A stretch of 38,418 nucleotides of DNA. Origin: Flintibacter muris. Its GTDB lineage: Bacteria; Bacillota; Clostridia; Oscillospirales; Oscillospiraceae. The notes below the pieces were generated by a model. It was not told the DNA's origin. It ran no database searches and worked only from the letters and a program-made list of their open reading frames with translations. Positions 1 to 7,948 of this stretch are shown here, one piece after another. A program made the translations under genes and the position numbers. The stretch is from the NCBI RefSeq assembly GCF_943192995.1, contig NZ_CALPCP010000032.1, positions 1 through 38,418 of the forward strand, given 5' to 3'. The stretch's first letter is position 1; every line of letters begins with the position of its first letter.

Positions 1-213
1 TCCCTCCTGCCTGAGCTCATCTCTCACATTACAGGGAGAATTTGGATTTTAAATGCTTTTATTGGTGATTAGTATAAGCTGGCGCTCAATACGCCACGGC
101 GGGACGAGGATATTATTTCCGTCTGCGACAGGCTGATTATCTCCCTTTCTTCGGCGGAGAAAAACGCTTTGAAAATGCTGGATATGTTACAAGAAATGAA
201 AGAAAAATATTGA
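1..213 (+). pseudogene. Tail of an unidentified ORF with an in-frame TAG
   Basis: Frame 1 stays open from the window edge to TGA at 211-213 except for one TAG at 70-72. The part after the TAG reads like protein (…NTPRRDEDIISVCDRL… then a lysine/glutamate-rich helix ending EMKEKY) but has no ATG, GTG or TTG near its beginning. It therefore looks like the 3' end of a longer gene with a nonsense mutation rather than a separate gene. I do not recognise the family. It precedes a hairpin and the DnaC-like gene of the mobile element, so it is probably element cargo or replication DNA. It could also be chance open frame. Confidence 0.3.
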
Positions 214-227
214 AACCCTCCATCTTG

Positions 228-258
228 CCACCAGAGTTTTCTCTGGTGGTATTCTTAT
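228..258 (+). terminator. Hairpin upstream of the DnaC-like gene
   Basis: The stem CCACCAGAG (228-236) and CTCTGGTGG (241-249) closes a TTTT loop and is followed by a weak T-rich stretch. It sits just after the 213 stop, so it may terminate transcription of the upstream ORF. The T-tract is poor. Confidence 0.45.
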
Positions 259-314
259 ACCATCGAAAAAAGGAGGTATCTATCTGACTATTCGTGCAAG
301 GAGGGCGAGAGCTT

Positions 315-1172
315 ATGAATGATTTTGACAGCATCATCAAACGCATCACCGTGACCCGGCTGGAACCGGGGGACTACACCGGCGAGGACGGGCTTTTGTA
401 CTGCGGCAAGTGCCGCACTCCGAAACAGTTTCGCATGGAGGCCCCGCCGCTGGAGGGCCGTTTGCTCCCCCACCCCTGCCGCTGTGAGCAGGAGCGGCTT
501 GACCAGGAGGCGGCGGAGCAGGAGGCCCGCCGTCACCGTCAGACTGTGGCCGATTTGAAACGCCGGGGCTTTACCGATCCAGCTATGCGGGAGTGGACGT
601 TTGCCAACGACAACGGCAAATGCCTGCGGATGAAACACGCCCGGTTTTACGTTGAAAACTGGCCGACCATGCAGGAGGAAAACATTGGCTATCTGCTCTG
701 GGGCGGTGTCGGTACTGGCAAGAGCTACTTTGCGGGCTGTATCGCCAACGCTTTGATGGAGCAGGAAGTGGCCGTCCGCATGACAAACTTTGCGCTGATA
801 CTGAACGACCTGACTGCCAGCTTCGAGGGCCGGAATGAGTACATAGCCCGCTTGTGCCGTGCCCCGCTGCTTATCCTGGACGACTTCGGCATGGAGCGCG
901 GGACGGAGTACGGTTTGGAACAGGTCTACAATGTGATCGACAGCCGCTACCGCAGCCGCAGGCCGCTAATCGTCACCACCAACCTGTCCCTCCAGGACTT
1001 GCAGCACCCCCAGGACACCGCTCACGCCCGTATCTATGACCGGCTGTTGGAGATGTGCGCCCCTATCCGTTTTTCTGGTGAGAATTTCCGCAAGGTCACC
1101 GCGCAGGACAAACTGGCACGTTTGAAAAATCTGATGGAACTACCCGCCCTCTCCCCTGTTGCAGATGACTAA
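315..1172 (+). CDS. DnaC-like AAA+ ATP-binding protein of an integrative element
   Basis: The 285-residue protein belongs to the DnaC/IstB-like helicase-loader family often found in clostridial conjugative elements, where it is thought to bring replicative helicase to the element origin. It has a cysteine cluster near residues 30-56 (C30, C33, C54, C56) that could hold zinc, a Walker A motif GGVGTGKS at about 130-137, and a Walker B motif LLILDDFG near 186-193. ATG 315 is chosen because AAGGAGGG lies 10 bases upstream; an in-frame GTG at 294 lies ahead of that site. The gene is followed by a short ORF and the serine recombinase, an order typical of the right end of Tn1549-like elements. The loader role is inferred from the family. 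Confidence 0.85.
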   Translation: MNDFDSIIKRITVTRLEPGDYTGEDGLLYCGKCRTPKQFRMEAPPLEGRLLPHPCRCEQERLDQEAAEQEARRHRQTVADLKRRGFTDPAMREWTFANDNGKCLRMKHARFYVENWPTMQEENIGYLLWGGVGTGKSYFAGCIANALMEQEVAVRMTNFALILNDLTASFEGRNEYIARLCRAPLLILDDFGMERGTEYGLEQVYNVIDSRYRSRRPLIVTTNLSLQDLQHPQDTAHARIYDRLLEMCAPIRFSGENFRKVTAQDKLARLKNLMELPALSPVADD

Positions 1173-1221
1173 TGGACAGGCGATTTCGCATAGGCTATTG
1201 TGAAAGGCTGGGTGATGTTAT

Positions 1222-1356
1222 TTGCAGACACAGGAGCTGTGCAAAAGCATTTTCAAGGATGGCTCCACTGAAACGACAAGAGAAAATTTTACACATAAGC
1301 TGACCGAGTTAATCAATCAGCTGGAAAAGGGAAAACAGACCATCAAGCAAAAATAA
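1222..1356 (+). CDS. Short element-encoded protein (44 aa)
   Basis: A 44-codon frame between the DnaC-like gene and the recombinase, with a lysine-rich, helical C-terminus (…HKLTELINQLEKGKQ). An in-frame TGA lies at 1213-1215, so the only usable start is TTG 1222, which has no strong ribosome site. The protein-like composition and position match the small ORFs commonly found beside recombinases of these elements, but no function is known to me. The weak start could mean a decayed gene, possibly frameshifted from the ATG at 1215. Confidence 0.4.
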   Translation: MQTQELCKSIFKDGSTETTRENFTHKLTELINQLEKGKQTIKQK

Positions 1357-1357
1357 T

Positions 1358-1386
1358 GTGACAAGCTGTTTCCTGTATGCTATACT
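1358..1386 (+). promoter_or_regulatory. Recombinase promoter
   Basis: GTGACA (1358-1363), a 17-base spacer and TATACT (1381-1386) give a strong sigma-A type promoter just upstream of the recombinase. The -35 overlaps the left arm of a perfect inverted repeat and the -10 lies in its loop. Confidence 0.7.
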
Positions 1387-1407
1387 GTAAGCAGGAAACA
1401 GCTTGTC
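1360..1407. repeat. Perfect 16-bp inverted repeat around the recombinase promoter
   Basis: GACAAGCTGTTTCCTG (1360-1375) and CAGGAAACAGCTTGTC (1392-1407) are exact reverse complements separated by 16 bases. The left arm overlaps the -35, the loop holds the -10, and the right arm starts about where transcription should begin, 8 bases before the ribosome site. It could be an operator, a recombinase binding site, or an RNA hairpin in read-through transcripts from upstream. No U-tract follows, so a simple terminator is less likely. Confidence 0.8.
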
Positions 1408-1429
1408 CTATCTCTAAGGAGATATGAAC

Positions 1430-2983
1430 ATGAAAGCAGCAATCTACTGCCGTTTATCCGAGGAAGATAGAAACAAGCAATTTGAAACCGACGACAGCAA
1501 CAGCATTCAGAATCAAAAGGCCATGCTGCTGCAATATGCGATGGAACAGGGGTGGGAAGTTTATAACCTTTACAGTGATGATGATTACACAGGTTCTGAC
1601 CGCAGGCGGCCCGAATTTAACCGCTTGTTGGAAGATGCCAAGGCCCACCGCTTTGACATTGTTCTCTGCAAGACCCAATCCCGTTTTACCCGTGAGCTGG
1701 AACTGGTTGAAAAGTACATCCACGGCCTATTCCCTATTTGGGGCATCCGCTTCGTCAGCATCGTGGACAACGCCGACACCGCCAACAAGGGCAACAAGAA
1801 GTCCCGTCAGATCAACGGGCTGGTGAACGAGTGGTATCTGGAGGATATGTCGGAGAACATACGCAGCGTACTTACTAACCGACGGCAGAACGGCTTCCAC
1901 ATCGGGGCCTTTGCCCTCTACGGCTACAAGAAAGATCCCGACCAGAAAGGTCACCTGCTCATTGACGAGGAGGCCGCCGCCGTTGTTCGGGAGGTGTTCA
2001 CCCTCTTTTCTCAGGGCTACGGCAAGACGGCCATTGCCCGGATGCTCAATGACCGGGGTATCCCCAACCCCACCGAATACAAGCGGCTCCACGGCCTACG
2101 CTACCAGCAACCCAAGCGGAAAAACAGCACCCTTTGGAAGTATTTCGCCATCTCCGATATGCTCACCAATGAGATTTATATCGGCAATATGGTACAAGGC
2201 AAATATGGCAGTGTGTCCTATAAGACCAAGCAGAACAACCCCCGCCCTCAAAGTGAATGGTTTCGGGTGGAGGGAACCCATGAGGCGATCATAGACCGCT
2301 CCCTTTGGAATAGAGTACAGTCCATGATTGCTCAACGGGCCAAGCCCTTCGACTGTGGCACTGTGGGGCTGTTTGCCAGGAAAGCAATCTGTGCCAACTG
2401 CGGCTACACTATGCGTTCCTCCAAGAACCACGGGCGGCACTATCTCCAATGCTCTAACCGCCATGTGGCAAAGGACGCCTGCATTGGCTCTTTCATTTCC
2501 GTGGAAAAGCTGGAGCGGATGGTGATTGACGAGTTGAACCGGCTGGCGGCGGCTTATTTGGACAAGGACGAGTTGGAGCGGAACATCGAGTTCTGTGAAA
2601 CTCTGCAAGGCCAGAAAAAACAGCTGCTGGATACCCTCTCCGCTTATGAGAAACGGATTGCCGAGTACACCAAGGGACTGCGGGACTTATACATGGATAA
2701 GGTCAAGGGGCTGCTTAATGAGAGTGACTTCTCCGCCCTCTCCAAAGAGTTTTCTGCGGAAAAATCCCGGTTGGAGCGTGCCCTGCTGGATGGTCAGCGG
2801 CAGCTGGCGGAATTAGAGAACCGTATTGCCGTTGGAGACAACCGAAAGGCCCTGGTGGAGCGGTATGTAAACCTGGAACACCTAACACGGGAAATCGTAG
2901 AAATCCTCATCGACCACATCACTGTAAACAAGCGCATCCCTGGCACCCGCAATGTCCCCATTGAAATCCACTGGAACTTTTAA
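1430..2983 (+). CDS. Large serine recombinase (element integrase/excisionase)
   Basis: A 517-residue large serine recombinase that would excise and insert the element. The N-terminal catalytic domain opens with IYCRLSEED, giving Arg8 and the nucleophile Ser10, and continues to a second conserved arginine block (SRFTRE, about 84-89). A recombinase domain follows (about 165-280), then a zinc ribbon (ICANCGYTM… to LQCSN, about 322-348), and a long coiled coil near 375-470. A second ATG at 1430 is preferred over the ATG at 1424 because AAGGAG (1416-1421) is 8 bases from 1430 but only 2 from 1424. It gives the family's usual beginning MKAAIYCRLS. Length and domains look intact, so the element may still be able to move if its other end is present. 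Confidence 0.93.
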   Translation: MKAAIYCRLSEEDRNKQFETDDSNSIQNQKAMLLQYAMEQGWEVYNLYSDDDYTGSDRRRPEFNRLLEDAKAHRFDIVLCKTQSRFTRELELVEKYIHGLFPIWGIRFVSIVDNADTANKGNKKSRQINGLVNEWYLEDMSENIRSVLTNRRQNGFHIGAFALYGYKKDPDQKGHLLIDEEAAAVVREVFTLFSQGYGKTAIARMLNDRGIPNPTEYKRLHGLRYQQPKRKNSTLWKYFAISDMLTNEIYIGNMVQGKYGSVSYKTKQNNPRPQSEWFRVEGTHEAIIDRSLWNRVQSMIAQRAKPFDCGTVGLFARKAICANCGYTMRSSKNHGRHYLQCSNRHVAKDACIGSFISVEKLERMVIDELNRLAAAYLDKDELERNIEFCETLQGQKKQLLDTLSAYEKRIAEYTKGLRDLYMDKVKGLLNESDFSALSKEFSAEKSRLERALLDGQRQLAELENRIAVGDNRKALVERYVNLEHLTREIVEILIDHITVNKRIPGTRNVPIEIHWNF

Positions 2984-2994
2984 GGAGCATACCC

Positions 2995-3189
2995 ATGCAG
3001 CCCACAGAAGAATTTGAACAGTCCATCCAATCCATTGACCAGGCGTTAGGTGAAATCGAGCGTACCTTGGAACAGATGCACGCTCTGGCTCAGCTATCCG
3101 CCAGCGACTTGAACGTAGACCGGGCCGCGCTGCAAAAGACGCTGGAACGCCTGCAAGCAAAAATCGACCGCATTGCGGACACAATTTGA
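2995..3189 (+). CDS. Small coiled-coil protein coupled to the recombinase
   Basis: A 64-residue, glutamine- and glutamate-rich protein with a heptad pattern (IDQALGEIERTLEQMHAL, then LQKTLERLQAKIDRI), predicting one long coiled coil. Its AAGGAG site begins inside the TAA of the recombinase, so the two are translationally coupled. Such a partner could bind the recombinase's own coiled coil and act as a directionality factor, but that is inference; I recognise no family. It is the last complete gene of the element. Confidence 0.7.
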   Translation: MQPTEEFEQSIQSIDQALGEIERTLEQMHALAQLSASDLNVDRAALQKTLERLQAKIDRIADTI

Positions 3190-3232
3190 CACAGTTTTTC
3201 GCCTTTTTAGGCCAAAACGTTGTACTTTGGTG

Positions 3233-3460
3233 ATTGCACCAGAGCAGAAGGCCCGCCTTACCTACGATAATATCCTCCGCCTGTCCGACGACCCGGATGT
3301 AAACAACGTCATCCGCTTCCTGCGTGAGCGGGAGATTGTCCACTTCCAGCGTTTTGGCGAGTGCCTGCGCCTGTGCAAGGAGAAGATGGATGCCCGGAAT
3401 GTCTATCTTACCAACCCGGCTTTTGACACGCTCCAGTCCAGTGGCACTGCCCGCGGCTGA
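3233..3460 (+). pseudogene. cotJC: 3' fragment of cotJC (spore-coat manganese catalase)
   Basis: The frame encodes APEQKARLTYDNIL…FLREREIVHFQRFGE…YLTNPAFD, which is recognisably the C-terminal quarter of the CotJC/manganese-catalase family. This includes the helix with the conserved REREIVHFQRFGE segment. Nothing upstream resembles the catalase: the preceding residues come from element DNA, and an ATG at 3173 only fuses unrelated sequence. The full family is close to 200 residues and about 70 remain, so the di-manganese site is incomplete. The break near 3200-3235 probably marks the right junction of the integrated element. Loss of the 5' part by another rearrangement is possible. Confidence 0.75.
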
Positions 3461-3488
3461 ACCGGCTGTAAACCTTAAATTTTCCTTA

Positions 3489-3516
3489 AAAACCGCCCAA
3501 AAGGGCGGTTTTATTT
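3489..3516 (+). terminator. Terminator after the cotJC remnant
   Basis: The stem AAAACCGCCC (3489-3498), AAAA loop, GGGCGGTTTT (3503-3512) is followed by ATTT. It is a classical intrinsic terminator that would have ended cotJC transcripts. Confidence 0.85.
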
Positions 3517-3537
3517 GCCTTTCAATGGGAACAGCCC

Positions 3538-3566
3538 TTGTCAAAGCCGGTAAAATCCTCTATAAT
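3538..3566 (+). promoter_or_regulatory. Promoter of the LtaS-like gene
   Basis: TTGTCA (3538-3543), 17 bases, TATAAT (3561-3566), 39 bases before the ATG at 3606. Confidence 0.8.
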
Positions 3567-3605
3567 ATGGAACGTATTTCACAGACTATGAAACGAGGAC
3601 TGCCA

Positions 3606-5414
3606 ATGAGTAATCTAATCCGCCGTCTCCGCACTGTACGGCCTCTGCGGTGGGCGGGCTGGTTCAGCCTGCTCTTTTTTCCCTTCTACTGCTGCCTGGT
3701 TCTGGAGTACTACAACGCCGGCCGGCTGGACGCTCTGAGAACCTTCTGGCAGCTGCACACCCTCCCCGCTCTTTTTGGGCTGCTGGTGTGCTGTGTTGTG
3801 TTCCTCCTGACCCTGCTCCTGTTTGGCCGGGCGGCGCTGGCCTGCGGTGTGATGGGCGGAGTGTCCATCCTGCTGGCTTTTATCAACTACATGAAGCTGG
3901 CCCTGAACGGAGACCATTTCTTTCCCAAAGACGTACTGATGGCCGGGGAGGCGAGCTCCCTCCTCTCCTTTCTCAGCGGCGGCCTCCCCAAGTACATGTT
4001 CCAGGCGGTCCTCCTCTTGGTAATCTGGTGTGTTGGACTGGCGGTGCTGGGGCTGCGCCTGCCCATCCGGCGGACCAACCGGCTGTTTTTCGCCGCCTCC
4101 GCCATCTCCCTGTGCGCCGTGTTCTGCTCCGGACAGGCCAGGACGACCAGCCTGCTGGAACGGTTTACCATCCAAACCGAATTCACTATGCTCCAGAGCC
4201 TGAACTATGAGGAAAACGGCTTTATCGGCGCTTTTGCCCTCAACCTGAACAGTATGACCCTTCAGCAGCCCAGGGGGTATTCCAAGGAGTATGTAGATCA
4301 GCTGCTGGCCGGATACAAGGGGACAGAGACCACCGGAGAAAAATTCGACGTGATTCTGGTGCTCAGCGAGAGTTTTTGCGACCTGAGGGAGATCCCTGGC
4401 CTCACCTTCAGTCAAAATCCCCTGCCCCGCTATGACGAACTGCTGAGCCGGGACAACTGCTACAGCGGTTCTACATACACCAACGCCATTGGCGGCGGGA
4501 CAGTCCGTCCGGAATTTGAAATTCTCACCGGCCTGAGCACCGAAGCCCTGCCCAGCGGAGCCACCCCCTACGAATATGTGGACCACGCTCTGGAAGGCTA
4601 TGTATCCAACTACAAGGATGCGGGATACCGGACCATCGCCATGCACCCCTACGATCCCAATTTTTACGCCCGAATCAATGCCTACCCTTGGCTGGGCTTT
4701 GACGCCTTCTACGGCTGGGATGAGCTGGATCAGATGGGAGAGCTCACCTATAAACGGGGCTACACCACCGACCAGTCCTTGGAGGTCCTTATGGAACAGG
4801 TGCTGGATCAGTCGGAGCAGCCCACCTTCCTCTTTACCATCACCATGCAGAACCACCAGCCCTTCAACCCGCTTCCTCAGGAGGAAATCGCCCTGACTGT
4901 TACCTCCGACAAGCTGTCCCAGGAAAATCTGGACGCAGTGACCACCTATACCCAGGGGCTTTTCGATGCAGACCAAATGCTGGGAGCACTGGCTGACTAT
5001 GTAGATGGCCGGGAACGGCCCACTCTGCTGATTTTCTTTGGTGACCACAAACCCACACTGGGGGTCAACTGGTCGGCCTATGATGAGAGCGGCTTCTTTT
5101 CCGCCACCGACAATTACAATTTTCAGGATCGAAAAAAGATGTATTCCACCCCCTTCCTGATCTATTCCAACCGTGAACTGGATCCCGGCCTGTTTTCCCA
5201 AAACACCGGCAACGAGCTTTCCAGCTACTATCTGCTGGACGCTGCCGCCCTGTGCACCGGCTTTCAGCTCACCCCTTATATGGAGCTGCTGCTGGACTGC
5301 TACGCAGTCTCCCCCATGTACAACGAGCGGCTGGCCATGGATATGACCCCTGAGCTTCAGCAGTCCATTCAGGCCAGGCACTGTGTCACCTATGAGAGAC
5401 TGCGCGGATCGTGA
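3606..5414 (+). CDS. LTA synthase family membrane phosphotransferase/sulfatase
   Basis: A 602-residue LtaS-type protein. Five hydrophobic segments (about 17-36, 52-76, 80-99, 131-152, 160-176) anchor it in the membrane, followed by an outward-facing alkaline-phosphatase-fold domain from about 246. Metal-site and catalytic residues typical of the family are visible: Glu255 in LSESF, the likely nucleophile Thr299 in GGGTVRPEFE, and Asp480-His481 in FFGDHKPTLG. LtaS enzymes polymerise glycerol-phosphate from phosphatidylglycerol; relatives modify other glycopolymers, so the exact substrate is uncertain. ATG 3606 is chosen because promoter elements end at 3566; the frame is open upstream only because it runs through the cotJC remnant and terminator. 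It is monocistronic. Confidence 0.88.
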   Translation: MSNLIRRLRTVRPLRWAGWFSLLFFPFYCCLVLEYYNAGRLDALRTFWQLHTLPALFGLLVCCVVFLLTLLLFGRAALACGVMGGVSILLAFINYMKLALNGDHFFPKDVLMAGEASSLLSFLSGGLPKYMFQAVLLLVIWCVGLAVLGLRLPIRRTNRLFFAASAISLCAVFCSGQARTTSLLERFTIQTEFTMLQSLNYEENGFIGAFALNLNSMTLQQPRGYSKEYVDQLLAGYKGTETTGEKFDVILVLSESFCDLREIPGLTFSQNPLPRYDELLSRDNCYSGSTYTNAIGGGTVRPEFEILTGLSTEALPSGATPYEYVDHALEGYVSNYKDAGYRTIAMHPYDPNFYARINAYPWLGFDAFYGWDELDQMGELTYKRGYTTDQSLEVLMEQVLDQSEQPTFLFTITMQNHQPFNPLPQEEIALTVTSDKLSQENLDAVTTYTQGLFDADQMLGALADYVDGRERPTLLIFFGDHKPTLGVNWSAYDESGFFSATDNYNFQDRKKMYSTPFLIYSNRELDPGLFSQNTGNELSSYYLLDAAALCTGFQLTPYMELLLDCYAVSPMYNERLAMDMTPELQQSIQARHCVTYERLRGS

Positions 5415-5431
5415 ATCGCGATTGTCATAAA

Positions 5432-5563
5432 GCCTCTCTTTTCAAGGAAGGTGGCACGGCGAAGCCGTGCCAGAGGGAGTTTTGCCTGAAAAAAATATAA
5501 AATCCTCAATTAACTCCCTCATTCACTGCCTGCGGCGGCGACATCCCCCTCATAGAGGGATTC
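5432..5563. repeat. Palindromic repeat, family B copy 1
   Basis: About 130 bp with imperfect inverted ends. The left arm has a CTCTCTTTTCAAGGAAGG block, a perfect hairpin GGCACGGC-GAA-GCCGTGCC (5453-5471) and then GAGGGAGTTTT. The right arm has AACTCCCTC and a degenerate hairpin ending near 5560. The plan matches the copy at 23175-23302. No coding capacity; it is probably a non-autonomous element. Confidence 0.6.
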
Positions 5564-5596
5564 TAAAAGAACGAGCACAAGTTTTTGAGCCAATAC

Positions 5597-5628
5597 AAAG
5601 GAGAGACCCCAAACGGGGTCTCTCCTTT
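5597..5628 (-). terminator. Terminator of the radical SAM gene
   Basis: A 14-bp stem AAAGGAGAGACCCC (5597-5610) with GGGGTCTCTCCTTT (5615-5628) begins 6 bases past the stop of the minus-strand gene; the minus strand continues TTTGTATT. Confidence 0.8.
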
Positions 5629-5633
5629 TACAG

Positions 5634-6482
5634 TCAAAACCTTCTGGCAAAGCCGCACCGGCGGCAAAGCGCCTCCCGTGCCTGTCCCTGAGAGAAACCA
5701 TTGTATATGGAGCGGGCCCGGGGGGTATCCAAAATTTCTTCCAGCGTCTGCCGGTAGAGATTGCCCAAAGGGATATCCCCCTCATGGTCCAGACAGCAGG
5801 GCACCACTGTACCGTCCCACAGTACCCCCACCTGGTCCCGCAGGCCATAGCAGAAGCTGGGCCTGTTTTCCTCGGATGCAGACAAATCAGGCCAGTCGAA
5901 CCTCTCCCCCCACTCCAAAAAGATGTTGGGGGCCAAGGTGGTCCCACGGCGGCCCACCTTCCAAGACTGGGGAAAGGCCAGCTCCAACCGGTCCAGGATC
6001 ACACCGTTCTGCCGGTTAGTCCCCTGCGTGTCTGCCCCATCCAGATTCCACAGACGCAGGGCGCACTTTTTCCCCGCCGCAGAAGCCCTTCCAGCAAAGT
6101 GGATGCAGTGTTCCAGATAGGCCTCCAGGTCCTTCCCTCCATTGCCCTCAAAGGAGTGGAGGGAAATGCTCACCTTCTCCACCGCTGGACTGACACAGAG
6201 CAGTTTCTCCCGCTGACTCAATAGCGTGCCGTTGGTGGTAATCATCACCTTGAAGCCCAGACCCTCCGCCCGGTAGAGGATATCCTCCAGCTGCGGGTGG
6301 AGCAGCGGCTCCCCCATAAGGTGGAGATAAAGATACTCCGTGTGGGGCCGAATTCTGGCGGCTAAAGTCTGAAAATCCTCCGGGGCCAGAAAGCCCGCTG
6401 TCCGCCGGGTGCCTGGACAAAAGGTACAGCGCAGATTGCACAGGTTGGTGATCTCCAAATACGCCTTTTTTAACTGCCGCAC
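5634..6482 (-). CDS. Radical SAM/SPASM domain protein
   Basis: A 282-residue radical SAM enzyme. Cys15, Cys19 and Cys22 in CNLRCTFC form the CX3CX2C site for the SAM-binding 4Fe-4S cluster; MGEPLLHP (about 56-63) corresponds to the GGEP region. The C-terminal part carries further cysteines (CYGLRDQ…VPCCLDHEGD and Cys273/Cys276) in the pattern of a SPASM auxiliary-cluster domain. Such proteins modify peptides or serve as cofactor maturases, but no precursor peptide is visible next to it, so the substrate is unknown. The start is GTG 6482 behind GGGAGG. It has its own promoter although it follows the amidase gene on the same strand. Confidence 0.85.
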   Translation of the reverse strand: MRQLKKAYLEITNLCNLRCTFCPGTRRTAGFLAPEDFQTLAARIRPHTEYLYLHLMGEPLLHPQLEDILYRAEGLGFKVMITTNGTLLSQREKLLCVSPAVEKVSISLHSFEGNGGKDLEAYLEHCIHFAGRASAAGKKCALRLWNLDGADTQGTNRQNGVILDRLELAFPQSWKVGRRGTTLAPNIFLEWGERFDWPDLSASEENRPSFCYGLRDQVGVLWDGTVVPCCLDHEGDIPLGNLYRQTLEEILDTPRARSIYNGFSQGQAREALCRRCGFARRF

Positions 6483-6559
6483 CGCACCGCCTCCCCCGCT
6501 GTGTGATGGTCTATCCTGTCGTCAAAGTACTTAAAAACTGCGTTTTTTCCAGTGTGTTG

Positions 6560-6588
6560 ACTATACCACATTCAAGGGTGAAGGTCAA
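6560..6588 (-). promoter_or_regulatory. Promoter of the radical SAM gene
   Basis: On the minus strand: TTGACC (6588-6583), 17 bases, TATAGT (6565-6560). The -35 overlaps the stop codon of the upstream amidase gene. Confidence 0.75.
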
Positions 6589-7082
6589 CGATATACCCCC
6601 AAAATATGAATCAAGCGCAGCTCCCCAATGGGGTAGGTGGACAGGGGCCGGTAGTCGGCATCCTCCGTGTGGGCGGCCACCAGGATAGTGTCCAAGGCGG
6701 CCGGACTGCCCACATCTACAATCACCGGATTGTGGGCGAAGGGACCGGCGGCAAAACGCAGCTGAACAAAGTCGCCAGGCTGTGCCTGGTCCAATCCCGC
6801 CTCCTGCCCCACGGGACCGGGACTTTTCTCCTTTCGGGTGAGGAAGTTGTAAAAAAATGGAACCCCTGTCCAGGCGGGGGCCCGGCTGTATTGACTGTTG
6901 TAGAACCAGCCAAAGGTGGGGGTGTAGTTCATAACCCCGGAACCGGCGTAAAGACACTGAGAGGCAAAGTTGGTGCAGTCCCCTCCCAGCTCATCAAAAT
7001 TATAATAATCCGGGTTTCGAAGATAGGCCCAGCGGTGGGCGTAATCCACCGCCGCCTGACGGTTATAGGGGTGCAGCGTCAT
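6585..7082 (-). CDS. Amidase_6-type (NlpC-like) putative amidase
   Basis: A 165-residue protein matching the putative amidase domain family (amidase_6). The block GGDCTNFASQC places the likely catalytic Cys36, with histidines at about 117 (FAHNP) and 138 (AAHTED) as possible partners. The N-terminal YNRQAAVDYAHRWA block is also typical. No signal peptide is visible, although many relatives are exported enzymes acting on peptidoglycan. The start ATG follows AGGAGG. It lies between the XRE regulator gene and the radical SAM gene on the same strand; its own promoter is not clear. Confidence 0.85.
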   Translation of the reverse strand: MTLHPYNRQAAVDYAHRWAYLRNPDYYNFDELGGDCTNFASQCLYAGSGVMNYTPTFGWFYNSQYSRAPAWTGVPFFYNFLTRKEKSPGPVGQEAGLDQAQPGDFVQLRFAAGPFAHNPVIVDVGSPAALDTILVAAHTEDADYRPLSTYPIGELRLIHILGVYR

Positions 7083-7137
7083 AGAGAAAACCTCCTCTTT
7101 TCCCTATGGTATGCAAATTGACAAGGAAAAGTGCTTG

Positions 7138-7923
7138 TCAGCCCAACGCCCACTGAATGAAATTCTTGACCCAGTCCCACATATTGGGAAATTCCGCCTT
7201 AACCAGTCCCCAAATCTCTGCTGTAGTGTACCCGCTCCCTGGCAGAACTGAGAACCAGCCAGATGCTTGCTTCTGGCCAACCGCAATATGTCCATAGGCG
7301 GAACCGCCGATAGCAAGCCCGTTGGACCAGGCTCCTCCACCCACAGCCAGATAATTGGAAAATGCGCCGCCCCCTGCGGCGAGCCACTGTCCAAAGGCAC
7401 ACCCGCCCACAGCAAAACCGCCAATGGCCACCCCGCCCAGGGCCAGCAGTCCCAGGCTGAGGCCCCCGAAGGCCAGGAGCAGACCCACACTGATTCCGCC
7501 CAGAGAGACCAATCCCAGGGAACAACTTCCAATGGCCACCACCCCAAACGCACAATTTCCAATGGCGATAATCCCCCGGGCCAGCAGGGGACCGAAGCCA
7601 AATCGAATGTGAATCAATGGCAGGCCAAATACCTTTATAGGGCTGATATATTCATAGTATACGCCCTGAGACTTTACCTCAGAGACCCGCTTGGACGTCT
7701 CCCACGGTTCTCTCCTCTCCCCCGATTCCTCCAGCCCAACCAGCTGGTCGATAGACATTCCAAAGAGCTTGGCCAGCTCTATCAGCTTCTCCAGCTCCGG
7801 GGTGCTCTGCCCTATCTCCCACTTGGAGACCGTCTGCCGGGTGACACCGATCTGACCGCCCAGCTCCTCCTGAGACCATCCCCGCTGCTTGCGCAGGGTC
7901 ATTAAATGTTCTGCAAAATTCAT
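7138..7923 (-). CDS. XRE regulator with a glycine-rich repeat C-terminal domain
   Basis: A 261-residue protein with an N-terminal Cro/CI-type helix-turn-helix (about 1-62; LGGQIGVTRQTVSKWEIGQ is the recognition segment). After a linker, residues about 105-220 consist of an alanine/glycine/valine pattern repeating roughly every 8 residues (IAIGNCAFG, VVAIGSCSLG, VAIGGFAVGG, LAVGGGAWS). This reads like a beta-solenoid or a membrane-associated sheet rather than ordinary transmembrane helices. An AAAGGAGG site precedes ATG 7923. A 31-codon ORF ends 25 bp upstream and probably shares its mRNA. The HTH is certain; what the repeat domain senses is unknown. Confidence 0.87.
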   Translation of the reverse strand: MNFAEHLMTLRKQRGWSQEELGGQIGVTRQTVSKWEIGQSTPELEKLIELAKLFGMSIDQLVGLEESGERREPWETSKRVSEVKSQGVYYEYISPIKVFGLPLIHIRFGFGPLLARGIIAIGNCAFGVVAIGSCSLGLVSLGGISVGLLLAFGGLSLGLLALGGVAIGGFAVGGCAFGQWLAAGGGAFSNYLAVGGGAWSNGLAIGGSAYGHIAVGQKQASGWFSVLPGSGYTTAEIWGLVKAEFPNMWDWVKNFIQWALG

Positions 7924-7948
7924 GGTAAAACCTCCTTTATAATCTGCA

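Noticed and set aside
3324..3605. 94-residue N-terminal extension of the LtaS-like protein
   Set aside because: It would cross the cotJC remnant, a terminator and the gene's own promoter.
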